A stretch of DNA of 14,979 nucleotides from Microbacterium sp. Lineage in GTDB: Bacteria > Actinomycetota > Actinomycetes > Actinomycetales > Microbacteriaceae. The DNA is taken from NCBI GenBank assembly GCA_031286555.1, contig JAITUD010000239.1:1-14979 (forward strand), given 5' to 3'. A program made the translations under genes and the position numbers. Every line of letters starts with the position of its first letter. Position 1 is the first letter of the stretch. Under the pieces are notes generated by a model, which was given only the letters and a program-made list of their open reading frames with translations, was not told the origin of the DNA and did not search any database. Of this stretch, positions 7,166 to 13,964 are shown one piece after another.

Positions 7166-7918
7166 ATGGAACCTGTCCCCCTGCTGCGGCGCGCCGGTGC
7201 GGAGCTGCTCGGCACTGCGCTGCTGACCGCCGTCACGCTCGGCTCTGCGGCGATGGCCCAGAAGCTCTCGACGGATGCCGGGCTGCGCCTGCTCGAGGGG
7301 TCGCTGGCGACCATGCTCGGGCTCGGCGCCCTCATCCTGCTGTTCGGTCCGGTCTCGGGCGGGCACTTCAACCCCGCCGTGTCACTGACCGACGCGGTGC
7401 TGAGCAGGCGCGGCAGCGGCAAGGGCCTGCGACCCGGTGAGCTGGGCGTCTACGTGCTCGCCCAGGTGATCGGCGCGGTTCTCGGCGCGTTCCTGGTGAA
7501 CGTGATGTTCGAGGTGCCCGCCGGGCTGGGCACCGTGCCGCGGGCGACCCTTCCCGCGCTGGTCGGCGAGGTCGTCGCGACGGCGGGCCTCGTGCTGCTC
7601 ATCGTCGGCCTGGTGCGCGCGGGGCGCAGCATCATGGTGATCGCGACGGCCGTCGGCGCCTACATCGGTGCGGCGTTCTGGTTCACCAGCTCGACCGCGT
7701 TCGCCAACCCGGCGGTGACCGTCGGACGCCTCCTCACCGACTCGGCGGGCGGCATCGCACCGGCGTCCTTCCCGCCCTTCCTGCTCGCGCAGCTCATCGG
7801 CACCGGCGTGGGCATCGCCCTGGCCGTCCTGCTCTTCCCGCATCCGCGCACGCCAGGCACGGACGTGCCGCTCGTGCACGAGCCCGAGGCCGTCGCCGAT
7901 GCGGCGACCGACGAATAG
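7166..7918 (+). CDS. MIP/aquaporin-family channel, AqpS-like, lacking the usual filter arginine
   Basis: MIP proteins are tetrameric six-span channels for water or small neutral solutes in the cytoplasmic membrane. This one has 250 residues and both half-helix signatures: GGHFNPAVSL (NPA at 69-71) and TAFANPAVTVGR (NPA at 181-183). Hydrophobic spans alternate as expected. In water and glycerol channels the residue right after the second NPA is almost always the Arg of the aromatic/arginine filter (NPAR); here it is Val184. The TAFANPAVT arrangement is that of the AqpS-like branch known from rhizobial arsenic-resistance operons, which passes arsenic species. No ars genes are visible nearby, so the substrate remains open. 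I chose ATG at 7166 because the hydrophobic N-terminus follows immediately. The stop overlaps the AGGAG of the next gene, so the two are an operon. Confidence 0.9.
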   Translation: MEPVPLLRRAGAELLGTALLTAVTLGSAAMAQKLSTDAGLRLLEGSLATMLGLGALILLFGPVSGGHFNPAVSLTDAVLSRRGSGKGLRPGELGVYVLAQVIGAVLGAFLVNVMFEVPAGLGTVPRATLPALVGEVVATAGLVLLIVGLVRAGRSIMVIATAVGAYIGAAFWFTSSTAFANPAVTVGRLLTDSAGGIAPASFPPFLLAQLIGTGVGIALAVLLFPHPRTPGTDVPLVHEPEAVADAATDE

Positions 7919-7927
7919 GAGCATCCG

Positions 7928-8572
7928 ATGACGGAGAATCCAGACACCGCCCCCGCGTACCGCAAGCCGCGCCGGTACGGCACCGGGCGCATGGAGGCGC
8001 TCAGCGACGGCGTGTTCGCCTTCGCCGCCACGCTGCTGGTGCTCGACCTGGTGATCCCGCGCAGCGACGGCACGCAGGACCTGCTCGGCGCGTTCTTCGA
8101 CCTCTGGCCGCACTACCTCACCTACGTGATCAGCTTCGCGACGATCGGTGCGACCTGGCTGGCGCACAACGCGATCTGCGAGCAGCTGAAGCGCGCCGAC
8201 TCGACGTTCCTTCGGCTGAATCTCGTGCTGCTCCTGCTCGTCGCGTTCGTGCCGTTCCCCACCCGGTTCCTCGCGGAGTACATCAGTTCGGACGCCTCGG
8301 AGCGCGTGGCCGTCGTGCTCTACGGCGTCTCGTTCCTGCTACTGCTGGGCATGATGCTGCTGCTGTGGTGGTACGCGCGGACGCACCACCTGCTCGCCGA
8401 TGACGAGGAGGGCGAGGCGCGCCTGTTCACCTACCGCCTGCTGCCCGGCATCGGCGTGTACGTCATCCTGATCTGCCTCGGACTGGTCTGGCCGATGGCG
8501 GCTGTGTTCGGCTACCTCGCCCTCGCGCTGTTCTTCATCGTGCCGCTGCGCCGACGACGCCAGACCGCCTGA
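7928..8572 (+). CDS. TMEM175-family (DUF1211) potassium-channel-like membrane protein
   Basis: Bacterial TMEM175 proteins are tetrameric, six-span, potassium-permeable channels without the classical TVGYG filter. This protein has 214 residues, about the bacterial length. The family hallmark is RxxxFSDG followed by a span with pore-lining Leu/Ile; here it is RMEALSDGVFAFAATLLVLDL (21-41), with Leu replacing the Phe. Further spans are at about 63-80 (HYLTYVISFATIGATWLAHN), 97-110, 129-149, 175-190 and 192-207. The second region WLAHN is also typical. The start ATG at 7928 is 9 bp after the aquaporin stop, with AGGAG at 7917-7921 overlapping that stop, so translation is probably coupled. It ends 9 bp from the convergent poxB stop, with no clear terminator. 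Channel activity is inferred from the family. Confidence 0.87.
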   Translation: MTENPDTAPAYRKPRRYGTGRMEALSDGVFAFAATLLVLDLVIPRSDGTQDLLGAFFDLWPHYLTYVISFATIGATWLAHNAICEQLKRADSTFLRLNLVLLLLVAFVPFPTRFLAEYISSDASERVAVVLYGVSFLLLLGMMLLLWWYARTHHLLADDEEGEARLFTYRLLPGIGVYVILICLGLVWPMAAVFGYLALALFFIVPLRRRRQTA

Positions 8573-8581
8573 CAACGCCGG

Positions 8582-10306
8582 TCAGAACAGCTGCCGCCAG
8601 TTCGCCTTCGCCAGGTCGAGCAGCTCGTCGCCGCGGCCCGACATCACGGTGCGCAGCGCGTACAGCGCGAAACCCTTCACCTGATCGGCCTTGATCGCCG
8701 GCGGCATGGACAGCTCCTGCCGCTCGGTGACCACGTCGAGCAGCGCGGGGCCGTCGTGCGCGAGCACCTCGGCGACCGCATCGAGCAGGTCCTCCGACCG
8801 CTCCACGCGCCGCGCGAAGATCCCCAGCGCCTGCGCGACCGCGGCGAAGTCGGGGTTCTCCAGGTCGGTTCCGTAGGTCACGAACCCGGCAGCCTTCATC
8901 TCTAGCTCGACGAAGTTCAGCGAGGAGTTGTTCACCACGACGACCTTCACGGGCAGCTTGTTCTGGGTGAGCGAGATCAGCTCGCCGAGCATCATCGACA
9001 GCCCGCCGTCGCCCGCCAGCGCGACCACCTGCCGGTCGGGATACGCGACCTGCGCGCCGATGCCGTGCAGCAGCGCATTGGCCATCGATCCGTGGTTGAA
9101 CGAGCCGATCAGACGGCGCCCCTCGGTCATCGTGAAGTACCGCGCCGCCCAGACCGTCGGCGAGCCGACATCCGCGGTGAAGACGGCGTCGGAGGATGCC
9201 GCGTCGTCGAGCAGGCTCGCCAGGTACTGCGGGTGGATCGGCGCCTTGCCGCGCGACGGCACTGCCAGCTCGTCGAGCTTCGCGCGCGTCTTGCGATAGT
9301 GCGCGGTCGCGTCCTCGAGGTGCGTGCGGTCCTCCTTGCGCTTCAGCCGCGGCAGCAGCGCCTCGGCGGTCGCCTTCACGTCGCCCACCAGGCCGAGGTC
9401 CAGCGGATGCCGCTTCCCGAGCTGTGATCCGCGGATGTCGACCTGGATCGTGGTCACCCCGTCCGGATAGAACTGCGTGTACGGGAAGTCGGTGCCGAGA
9501 AGCAGCAGCGCGTCCGCGGCATCCATCGCCCGGTAGCCGGACGCGAAGCCGAGCAGACCCGTCATGCCGACGTCGTAGGGGTTGTCGTACTCGATGAACT
9601 CCTTGCCGCGCAGTGCATGCACGATCGGGGCGCCGAGCCGCTCCGCGAGCGTGATCACCTCGTCGTGCGCGCCCTCGACGCCCGCGCCGGCGAGGATCGT
9701 CACACGATCGCATCCGTTCAGGATCGTCGCCGCCTTCTCCAGCTCTGCGGGGCTGGGCACGACCACCGGGCGGGTGCGCTCGATCACCGTGGTGCGCGTG
9801 TCACGGGCATCCGCCAGCGCGACATCACCGGGGATGACGACGACCGCGACGCCGCGCTTCTCGATCGCCGCGCGCATCGCGATCTCGAGCACGCGCGGCA
9901 TCTGGCTGGCGTCGGCGACGTACTCGACGTACACGCTGGACTCGCGGAACAGCTCCTGCGGGTGCGTCTCCTGGAAGTAGCCGGTGCCGATCTCGCTGGT
10001 CGGGATGTGCGCGGCGATGGCGAGCACCGGCACCCGGGAGCGGTTGGCGTCGTAGAGACCGTTGATCAGGTGCAGGTTGCCCGGACCGCACGAGCCCGCG
10101 ACGACCGCGAGATCGCCGGTGAGCGCCGCGTCGGCTGCGGCTGCGAAGGCCGCGGTCTCCTCGTGCCGCACGTGCACCCAGCGGATCGTGCCGTCTTTGC
10201 GGAGCGCGTCGGTGAACCCGTTGAGCGAGTCCCCCGGGATGCCGTAGACGCGCTGCACCCCGTTCGCGTGCAGGGTCTGGACGATGTTCTCGGCGACAGT
10301 GGTCAT
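8582..10306 (-). CDS. poxB: Pyruvate dehydrogenase (quinone) / pyruvate oxidase, ThDP- and FAD-dependent
   Basis: PoxB oxidises pyruvate to acetate and CO2 and passes electrons through FAD to membrane quinones, bypassing the pyruvate dehydrogenase complex. The protein has 574 residues (E. coli PoxB 572). Visible features are the catalytic Glu50 in VRHEETAAFAA, GPGNLHLINGLYDA (74-87), the central FAD-binding domain (about 185-340), and the ThDP/Mg motif GDG (432-434) to NN (459-460). A C-terminal segment, AIKADQVKGFALYALRTVMSGRGDELLDLAKANWRQLF, aligns well with the E. coli tail that binds membrane lipid when the enzyme is activated. This tail and the LNFVELEMKAAGFVTYGTDL stretch argue for PoxB over acetolactate synthase. 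The start ATG at 10304-10306 has GAGAGG 5 nt upstream. A GlxA-type regulator lies 68 bp upstream on the same strand; whether it controls poxB is not evident. Confidence 0.92.
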   Translation of the reverse strand: MTTVAENIVQTLHANGVQRVYGIPGDSLNGFTDALRKDGTIRWVHVRHEETAAFAAAADAALTGDLAVVAGSCGPGNLHLINGLYDANRSRVPVLAIAAHIPTSEIGTGYFQETHPQELFRESSVYVEYVADASQMPRVLEIAMRAAIEKRGVAVVVIPGDVALADARDTRTTVIERTRPVVVPSPAELEKAATILNGCDRVTILAGAGVEGAHDEVITLAERLGAPIVHALRGKEFIEYDNPYDVGMTGLLGFASGYRAMDAADALLLLGTDFPYTQFYPDGVTTIQVDIRGSQLGKRHPLDLGLVGDVKATAEALLPRLKRKEDRTHLEDATAHYRKTRAKLDELAVPSRGKAPIHPQYLASLLDDAASSDAVFTADVGSPTVWAARYFTMTEGRRLIGSFNHGSMANALLHGIGAQVAYPDRQVVALAGDGGLSMMLGELISLTQNKLPVKVVVVNNSSLNFVELEMKAAGFVTYGTDLENPDFAAVAQALGIFARRVERSEDLLDAVAEVLAHDGPALLDVVTERQELSMPPAIKADQVKGFALYALRTVMSGRGDELLDLAKANWRQLF

Positions 10307-10374
10307 GACGGCCTCTCATGAAGGGACAGGACGCCTCCGACGCTACTCCTGCGGACGGCCATCAGCCGCGCTCT

Positions 10375-11343
10375 CTACTCATCGGCCCGGAAGGTGCGCC
10401 GGTACGCGCTGGGCGTCGTACCCGTGATCTGCCGGAAGTGAGTGCGCAGGTTCGTCGGCGTGCCGAACCCGCACAGCGATGCCAATTGGTCGACAGAGAG
10501 GTCGCTGGTCTCGAGCATCTCGCGGGCCCTGTCGACTCTCGCTGCATTCAGCCACTTCAGTGGTGTCGCCCCTGTCGCAGCGACGAAGACGCGCGCGAAG
10601 GTGCGGGACGACATCCTGGCCTGTCGCGCCAGGTCCGCGACGGTGAGAGGAAGCTCGAGTCGAGCGAGTGCCCACTCGAGGGTCGGAGCGAGGTTCGATG
10701 GCTCGTTGCCCGCCGAAGCGGGCCTCGGTATGAACTGCGCCTGTCCGCCCTCGCGCCGCGGGGCGGCGACGATGTCCCGGGCGATCGCGTTGGCCACAGC
10801 CGCTCCGTGATCCTGACGGAGCAGATGCAGGCAGAGGTCGATCCCGCTGGAGACTCCCGCCGAAGTGACGACATCGCCCTCGTCGACGTAGAGCGCATCC
10901 GGGTCGACGACGATCTCGGGGTGCTGTCGCGCAAGCCTCGCGGCGTGAACCCAGTGAGTGGTGGCGCGCCGGCCGTCGAGGAGACCGGCATTTGCGAGGG
11001 CGAACGCCCCCGCGCAGATGGAGACCATCCGGGCTCCGCGACTGTGGGCCTGACGCAGCGCGTCCGCGACGTCGTCGGGGATCGAGTCGACGTCTCGGAA
11101 GGCAGGGACGATCACGGTGTCGGCGGCCTCGAGGGCGTCGAGGCCGCGCGGAGCGATCAGCTGCCATCCGTTCATGGTGTCGACCGGGCCCGCCTGGCGA
11201 GCGCAGAGCACCACGTCATAGGGAAGCCCTTCGCGGTCGAAGATCTGGAACGGGATGCCCACTTCGAACGGCTGCACCCACTCCATCGCGAGCACAGCGA
11301 TCCGATGGCGGGTGGACTCGCGCGGCGTGGAGGGCGAACTCAT
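10375..11343 (-). CDS. GlxA-family AraC-type transcription regulator with DJ-1/PfpI-like domain
   Basis: The predicted protein has 322 residues in two parts. Residues 13-190 form a DJ-1/PfpI-like sensor with HRIAVLAMEW, the strand DTVIVPAF (75-82) and the nucleophile elbow SICAGAFALANAGLLDGRRATTHW (108-131; Cys110), then TSAGVSSGIDLCLHLL (160-175). Residues 219-316 are an AraC DNA-binding domain with two helix-turn-helix motifs: LTVADLARQARMSSRTFARVF, and LSVDQLASLCGFGTPTNLRTHFRQITGTTPSAYR. The ligand is unknown. I chose ATG at 11341-11343: no ribosome-binding site precedes it, but a TAAGAT -10 box lies 7 nt upstream, which suggests a leaderless message. The open frame extends to an ATG at 11427, an unlikely start because it would cross that promoter. 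The gene is divergent from an MFS gene, its most likely target. Confidence 0.9.
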   Translation of the reverse strand: MSSPSTPRESTRHRIAVLAMEWVQPFEVGIPFQIFDREGLPYDVVLCARQAGPVDTMNGWQLIAPRGLDALEAADTVIVPAFRDVDSIPDDVADALRQAHSRGARMVSICAGAFALANAGLLDGRRATTHWVHAARLARQHPEIVVDPDALYVDEGDVVTSAGVSSGIDLCLHLLRQDHGAAVANAIARDIVAAPRREGGQAQFIPRPASAGNEPSNLAPTLEWALARLELPLTVADLARQARMSSRTFARVFVAATGATPLKWLNAARVDRAREMLETSDLSVDQLASLCGFGTPTNLRTHFRQITGTTPSAYRRTFRADE

Positions 11344-11350
11344 GGCAGTA

Positions 11351-11356
11351 ATCTTA
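11351..11356 (-). promoter_or_regulatory. -10 box giving a leaderless GlxA-type regulator message
   Basis: On the minus strand TAAGAT is followed by 7 nt and then the ATG, the spacing expected if transcription starts at the start codon. No convincing -35 is seen. Confidence 0.45.
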
Positions 11357-11364
11357 TCTAAATG

Positions 11365-11376
11365 GGCATTCATGCC
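11365..11376. promoter_or_regulatory. Candidate operator between the GlxA-type regulator and MFS genes
   Basis: GGCAT-TC-ATGCC is a perfect 5-bp inverted repeat in the 71-bp divergent gap. It sits 8 bp upstream of the regulator's -10 box. AraC proteins usually bind asymmetric or directly repeated sites, so this could belong to another factor or be chance. Confidence 0.3.
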
Positions 11377-11414
11377 ACTGGTTGCGCGGCCGACGGCCCG
11401 ACACCATCGATGAC

Positions 11415-12650
11415 ATGACCGCTTCAACGATCCAGACCCGACGCCCGCACCTTCGGATCGCGCGCCGGTTGGCCCCCTCGCAGGCCCTCGCCGTGTTCGG
11501 CAGCTCGATCGATCTCACGCTCACCGGGATCGTCGGGCATCGCCTCGCCCCGACCGACGCGCTGGCGACGCTCCCGTTCAGCCTGATCGCCGTCGGCGCC
11601 CTGTCATCGACTTTCGTGGTGTCGCGGATGATCGGACGACTCGGCTACCGCAGGACGTTCGTGCTGTTCTCCGCCGCGGCAGTGGCCTCCGGATTGATCT
11701 CGGCGTGGGCGGTGCACGTGGGGTCCTTCTGGCTGTTGTGCGCGGGCACCTTCCTCATCGGCCTGTACGGCGCGGCGACGAGCTACTACCGCTATGCCGC
11801 CGCCGACACTGCTCAGGGTGCGCGCGCGGCGGCGGTCACGACGGTGCTGGCCGGCGGACTCGTCGCCGCACTGATCGGGCCGTTCCTCGCCACCTGGACC
11901 GCGAACCTCCTGCCTGTGACCTATGCGGCCAGCTATCTGCTGGTCGCGGTGTTCGGCGTGATCGCCGTGCTCTGGAACGCGATGCTCCCCGGCGAACTGG
12001 GGCGCATGAGAGCAGAGGTTCCGGCCGTGGGGTCGGGCGGGCGGTCCCGAAGGGTGCTGTGGCGTCAGCCCGTCCTGCTGGCGGGGGTGCTGACGACGGC
12101 GTTCTCCGCGGTGGCGATGAACGCGATGATGACGGCAGGACCCATCGCGGGAATGGCGATGGGCCACGGGGAGGCCTCTGCGGCGTTCGCCGTTCAGCTG
12201 CACATGGTCGGCATGTTCGCGCCCGGTTTCGTCGTGGCGCGGATCATCGACCGGATCGGCGAGAGGGCCATCACGTCCATCGGGATCGCACTGATACTGA
12301 TCTCGGGCGCGGCCGCCGCCTTGAGCACCGCGGAGTGGGCCTTCCTCACGGCGATGCTGACGATCGGCGTGGGCTGGAACCTCGCCTACAGCGGAGGCAG
12401 CGCGCTGATCACCAGCGCCTACCGCGCCGAGGAACGGGGACGCGTGCAGCCGATCGCGGAAACGATCACCGGCTCGTTCCAGGTGATCGGTTCTCTCGGT
12501 GCCGGTGCGATGGCGAGCGTCGCCGGCTGGCACCTGCTCGGCCTCGGAGTCGTCGCAGCCTGCTTCCTCGTCGCCCCCACGACCGCGAAGCTCCGGCGGC
12601 GTGCCGATCCCGCCCCGGTCGGAGCCGAGACCTCGGATGTCACTCCGTGA
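11415..12650 (+). CDS. MFS transporter (probable drug/metabolite exporter)
   Basis: The protein has 411 residues and about 12 hydrophobic spans in two halves. Between spans 2 and 3 lies a motif-A relative, SRMIGRLGYRRTFVLF (70-85), and its echo in the second half is ARIIDRIGERAIT (275-287), the internal duplication typical of the major facilitator superfamily. The loop at about 190-218 (LPGELGRMRAEVPAVGSGGRSRR) is the cytoplasmic link between halves. I chose ATG at 11415; no clear Shine-Dalgarno precedes it, and a TTG at 11382 in the same frame is an alternative that would add 11 residues. Substrate is unknown, but divergent pairing with a regulator fits an inducible exporter. The last 11 bp overlap the 3' end of the SDR gene on the other strand. 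Confidence 0.87.
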   Translation: MTASTIQTRRPHLRIARRLAPSQALAVFGSSIDLTLTGIVGHRLAPTDALATLPFSLIAVGALSSTFVVSRMIGRLGYRRTFVLFSAAAVASGLISAWAVHVGSFWLLCAGTFLIGLYGAATSYYRYAAADTAQGARAAAVTTVLAGGLVAALIGPFLATWTANLLPVTYAASYLLVAVFGVIAVLWNAMLPGELGRMRAEVPAVGSGGRSRRVLWRQPVLLAGVLTTAFSAVAMNAMMTAGPIAGMAMGHGEASAAFAVQLHMVGMFAPGFVVARIIDRIGERAITSIGIALILISGAAAALSTAEWAFLTAMLTIGVGWNLAYSGGSALITSAYRAEERGRVQPIAETITGSFQVIGSLGAGAMASVAGWHLLGLGVVAACFLVAPTTAKLRRRADPAPVGAETSDVTP

Positions 12651-13263
12651 TGTACACGGCGTGGCCGATCCAGTCCGGATGCGTCAGCGCGTCGACGGCG
12701 GCGCGGCCGACCGTGTCGAAGGTGGTGCTGTAGTGCCAGCGCACGGAGAGATCGATCCGGGTGCGGTAGTCCGCCGCCCCAGTGCCCTGCACGAGACGGC
12801 CGGGGCGGATGCTGGTCCAGTCCAGCCCTGAGGCGGTCATCGCGGCATCCATCGCCATCGTGTCCTCGTTGTTGGCGCGCAGCACGCGCTGCAGGATCGG
12901 CTTCGCGATGAACCGCGCGAGCGGGTCGTCACCGGCGACGTAGGGCGCACCGGCCGAGATCGCGATCAGGCGACGGATGCCCGTGCGGTTCATCGCCTCG
13001 AGAGTCGCAGCCATCCCGTCGCGGAGGATGCGGGTGTCGGCGTCGCCCTTGACGAAGCCGAGCATCGAGATCACCGCACCCGCTCCGGTCATCGCCGCGG
13101 CGAGGGCGTCGACGTCTCGGGCATCCGCCTTCGCGACCTCGGTCGACTGCGGCGCGGACGACGGCGTGCGCACCACCGACACGACCTCGTGTCCGGCGGC
13201 GAGGGCGTGGGCGACGGCCCGCCGGCCGGATCTGCCGGATGCTCCGATGATGACGACGCGCAT
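12640..13263 (-). CDS. NAD(P)H-binding atypical short-chain dehydrogenase (SDR/NmrA-like) protein
   Basis: The predicted protein has 207 residues, the size of the short atypical SDR group that includes flavin/biliverdin-reductase-like enzymes. The N-terminal Rossmann motif is MRVVIIGASGRSGRR (1-15), with glycines at 7, 10 and 13. ADARDVDALAAAM (46-58), VISMLGF (64-70), LIAISAGAPYV (99-109) and ASGLDWTSIRPGRL (about 143-156) are the usual later landmarks. A Tyr-x-x-x-Lys catalytic pair is not seen, as is normal in this group. The start ATG at 13261-13263 has AGGAG 6 nt upstream (plus-strand 13270-13274). It is divergent from a TetR gene across 46 bp that holds a palindromic operator, so it is the probable target of that repressor. 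Its substrate cannot be told. Confidence 0.88.
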   Translation of the reverse strand: MRVVIIGASGRSGRRAVAHALAAGHEVVSVVRTPSSAPQSTEVAKADARDVDALAAAMTGAGAVISMLGFVKGDADTRILRDGMAATLEAMNRTGIRRLIAISAGAPYVAGDDPLARFIAKPILQRVLRANNEDTMAMDAAMTASGLDWTSIRPGRLVQGTGAADYRTRIDLSVRWHYSTTFDTVGRAAVDALTHPDWIGHAVYITE

Positions 13264-13277
13264 GTGATTCTCCTGGG

Positions 13278-13297
13278 GTGAGTGAACACTTACTCAC
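13278..13297. promoter_or_regulatory. TetR-type operator between the SDR and tetR genes
   Basis: GTGAGT (13278-13283) and ACTCAC (13292-13297) form a perfect 6-bp inverted repeat separated by 8 bp, with one more matched pair inside. Size and T/A-flanked symmetry suit a TetR dimer. It covers the region upstream of the tetR -10 box and the transcription start region of the SDR gene, so one bound dimer could block both. Confidence 0.7.
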
Positions 13298-13304
13298 TAG
13301 AATA
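13298..13304. promoter_or_regulatory. Overlapping divergent -10 boxes for tetR and SDR genes
   Basis: On the plus strand TAGAAT (13298-13303) matches TATAAT at 5 of 6 positions and lies 6 nt before the tetR ATG. On the minus strand TATTCT (13299-13304) matches at 4 of 6 and points to the SDR gene. The two promoters share almost the same bases, so only one polymerase could occupy them at a time. -35 elements are poor on both sides. Confidence 0.55.
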
Positions 13305-13309
13305 GCCCC

Positions 13310-13906
13310 ATGGCCGAACCCGCTCCCCCCGCCCGCGAACGCTTCCTCGACGCGGCGCTGCTCGTCATGCGCGAGCGCGGCATCGCGAACGCGACGACCA
13401 AGCTCATCGCGCAGCGGGCCGGGCTGTCCGAGGCGCTGCTGTACAAGAACTTCGATGACAAGCAGCATCTGTTCCTGTGCGTGCTCGAGGAGCGCACGCC
13501 GCGAGTGCGCTTCGATCCCGACGCCGCGGGGTCGGAGGACCTCTTCGAGTCGATCATGGCTCTGGTGGAGCAGCTGATGGCCTTCTTCACCCGCACCTTC
13601 CCGCTCGCCGCATCGGTCTTCGGCACTCCGGAGTTGCTGGCGCAGCACCGCGAGGGCGTCACCGCCCACGGCAAGGGCCCGGCCGAAGCGGTGACGGAGG
13701 TGCGCCGCTACCTCGAGGCGGAGCGCAGGGCCGGCCGCATCCGTCGCGACGCCGACACCACCGCCGCCGCGCGCACGCTCGTCGGCGCCGCGTTCCATCA
13801 GGGGTTCCTGGCCGCGTTCGAAGGCAGGGAGAACGTGCCCGCGCCGCGTCGCGTCGCCGCCGGCATCGCCGGCGTGCTGCTGCCCGCGCTCAGCCCGAAG
13901 GAGTGA
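13310..13906 (+). CDS. TetR/AcrR-family transcription repressor
   Basis: The predicted protein has 198 residues, typical for the family. The DNA-binding domain is N-terminal: RERFLDAALLVMRERGIANATTKLIAQRAGLSEALLYKNFDDKQHLF (9-55), with the helix-turn-helix at about 28-47 and the LLYKNFDDKQHLF end that closely follows the family YxHFxxKxxL pattern. The rest is a helical ligand/dimer domain without close signature. The ATG at 13310 has no ribosome-binding site but lies 6 nt after a TAGAAT -10 box, so a leaderless message is likely. The palindromic operator just upstream implies autorepression and control of the divergent SDR gene. The stop codon is the first part of a 23-bp repeat found again after the next gene. 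Confidence 0.9.
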   Translation: MAEPAPPARERFLDAALLVMRERGIANATTKLIAQRAGLSEALLYKNFDDKQHLFLCVLEERTPRVRFDPDAAGSEDLFESIMALVEQLMAFFTRTFPLAASVFGTPELLAQHREGVTAHGKGPAEAVTEVRRYLEAERRAGRIRRDADTTAAARTLVGAAFHQGFLAAFEGRENVPAPRRVAAGIAGVLLPALSPKE

Positions 13907-13926
13907 CGACGGTCACGGATGCAGGC
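13904..13926 (+). repeat. 23-bp direct repeat, copy 1 (tetR 3' end)
   Basis: This copy begins TGACGACGG and ends GATGCAGGC and is identical to 14589-14611. It contains the tetR stop codon as its first bases. The bases flanking the two copies differ, so the identity stops exactly at 23 bp. The copies lie 685 bp apart and bracket the unknown gene. Confidence 0.9.
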
Positions 13927-13964
13927 CCTTGAGACAGGCGTCAGACGATGAAACGCTGACTTGC

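Noticed and set aside
8569..8585. CTGAC/GTCAG inverted repeat between the TMEM175 and poxB stops as a terminator
   Set aside because: A stem of only 5 bp without a U tract, largely explained by facing TGA stop codons.
8582..10306. Acetolactate synthase (ilvB) instead of pyruvate oxidase
   Set aside because: The C-terminal SGRGDELLDLAKANW tail and the MKAAGFVTYGTDL region match PoxB. No small regulatory subunit gene is adjacent.
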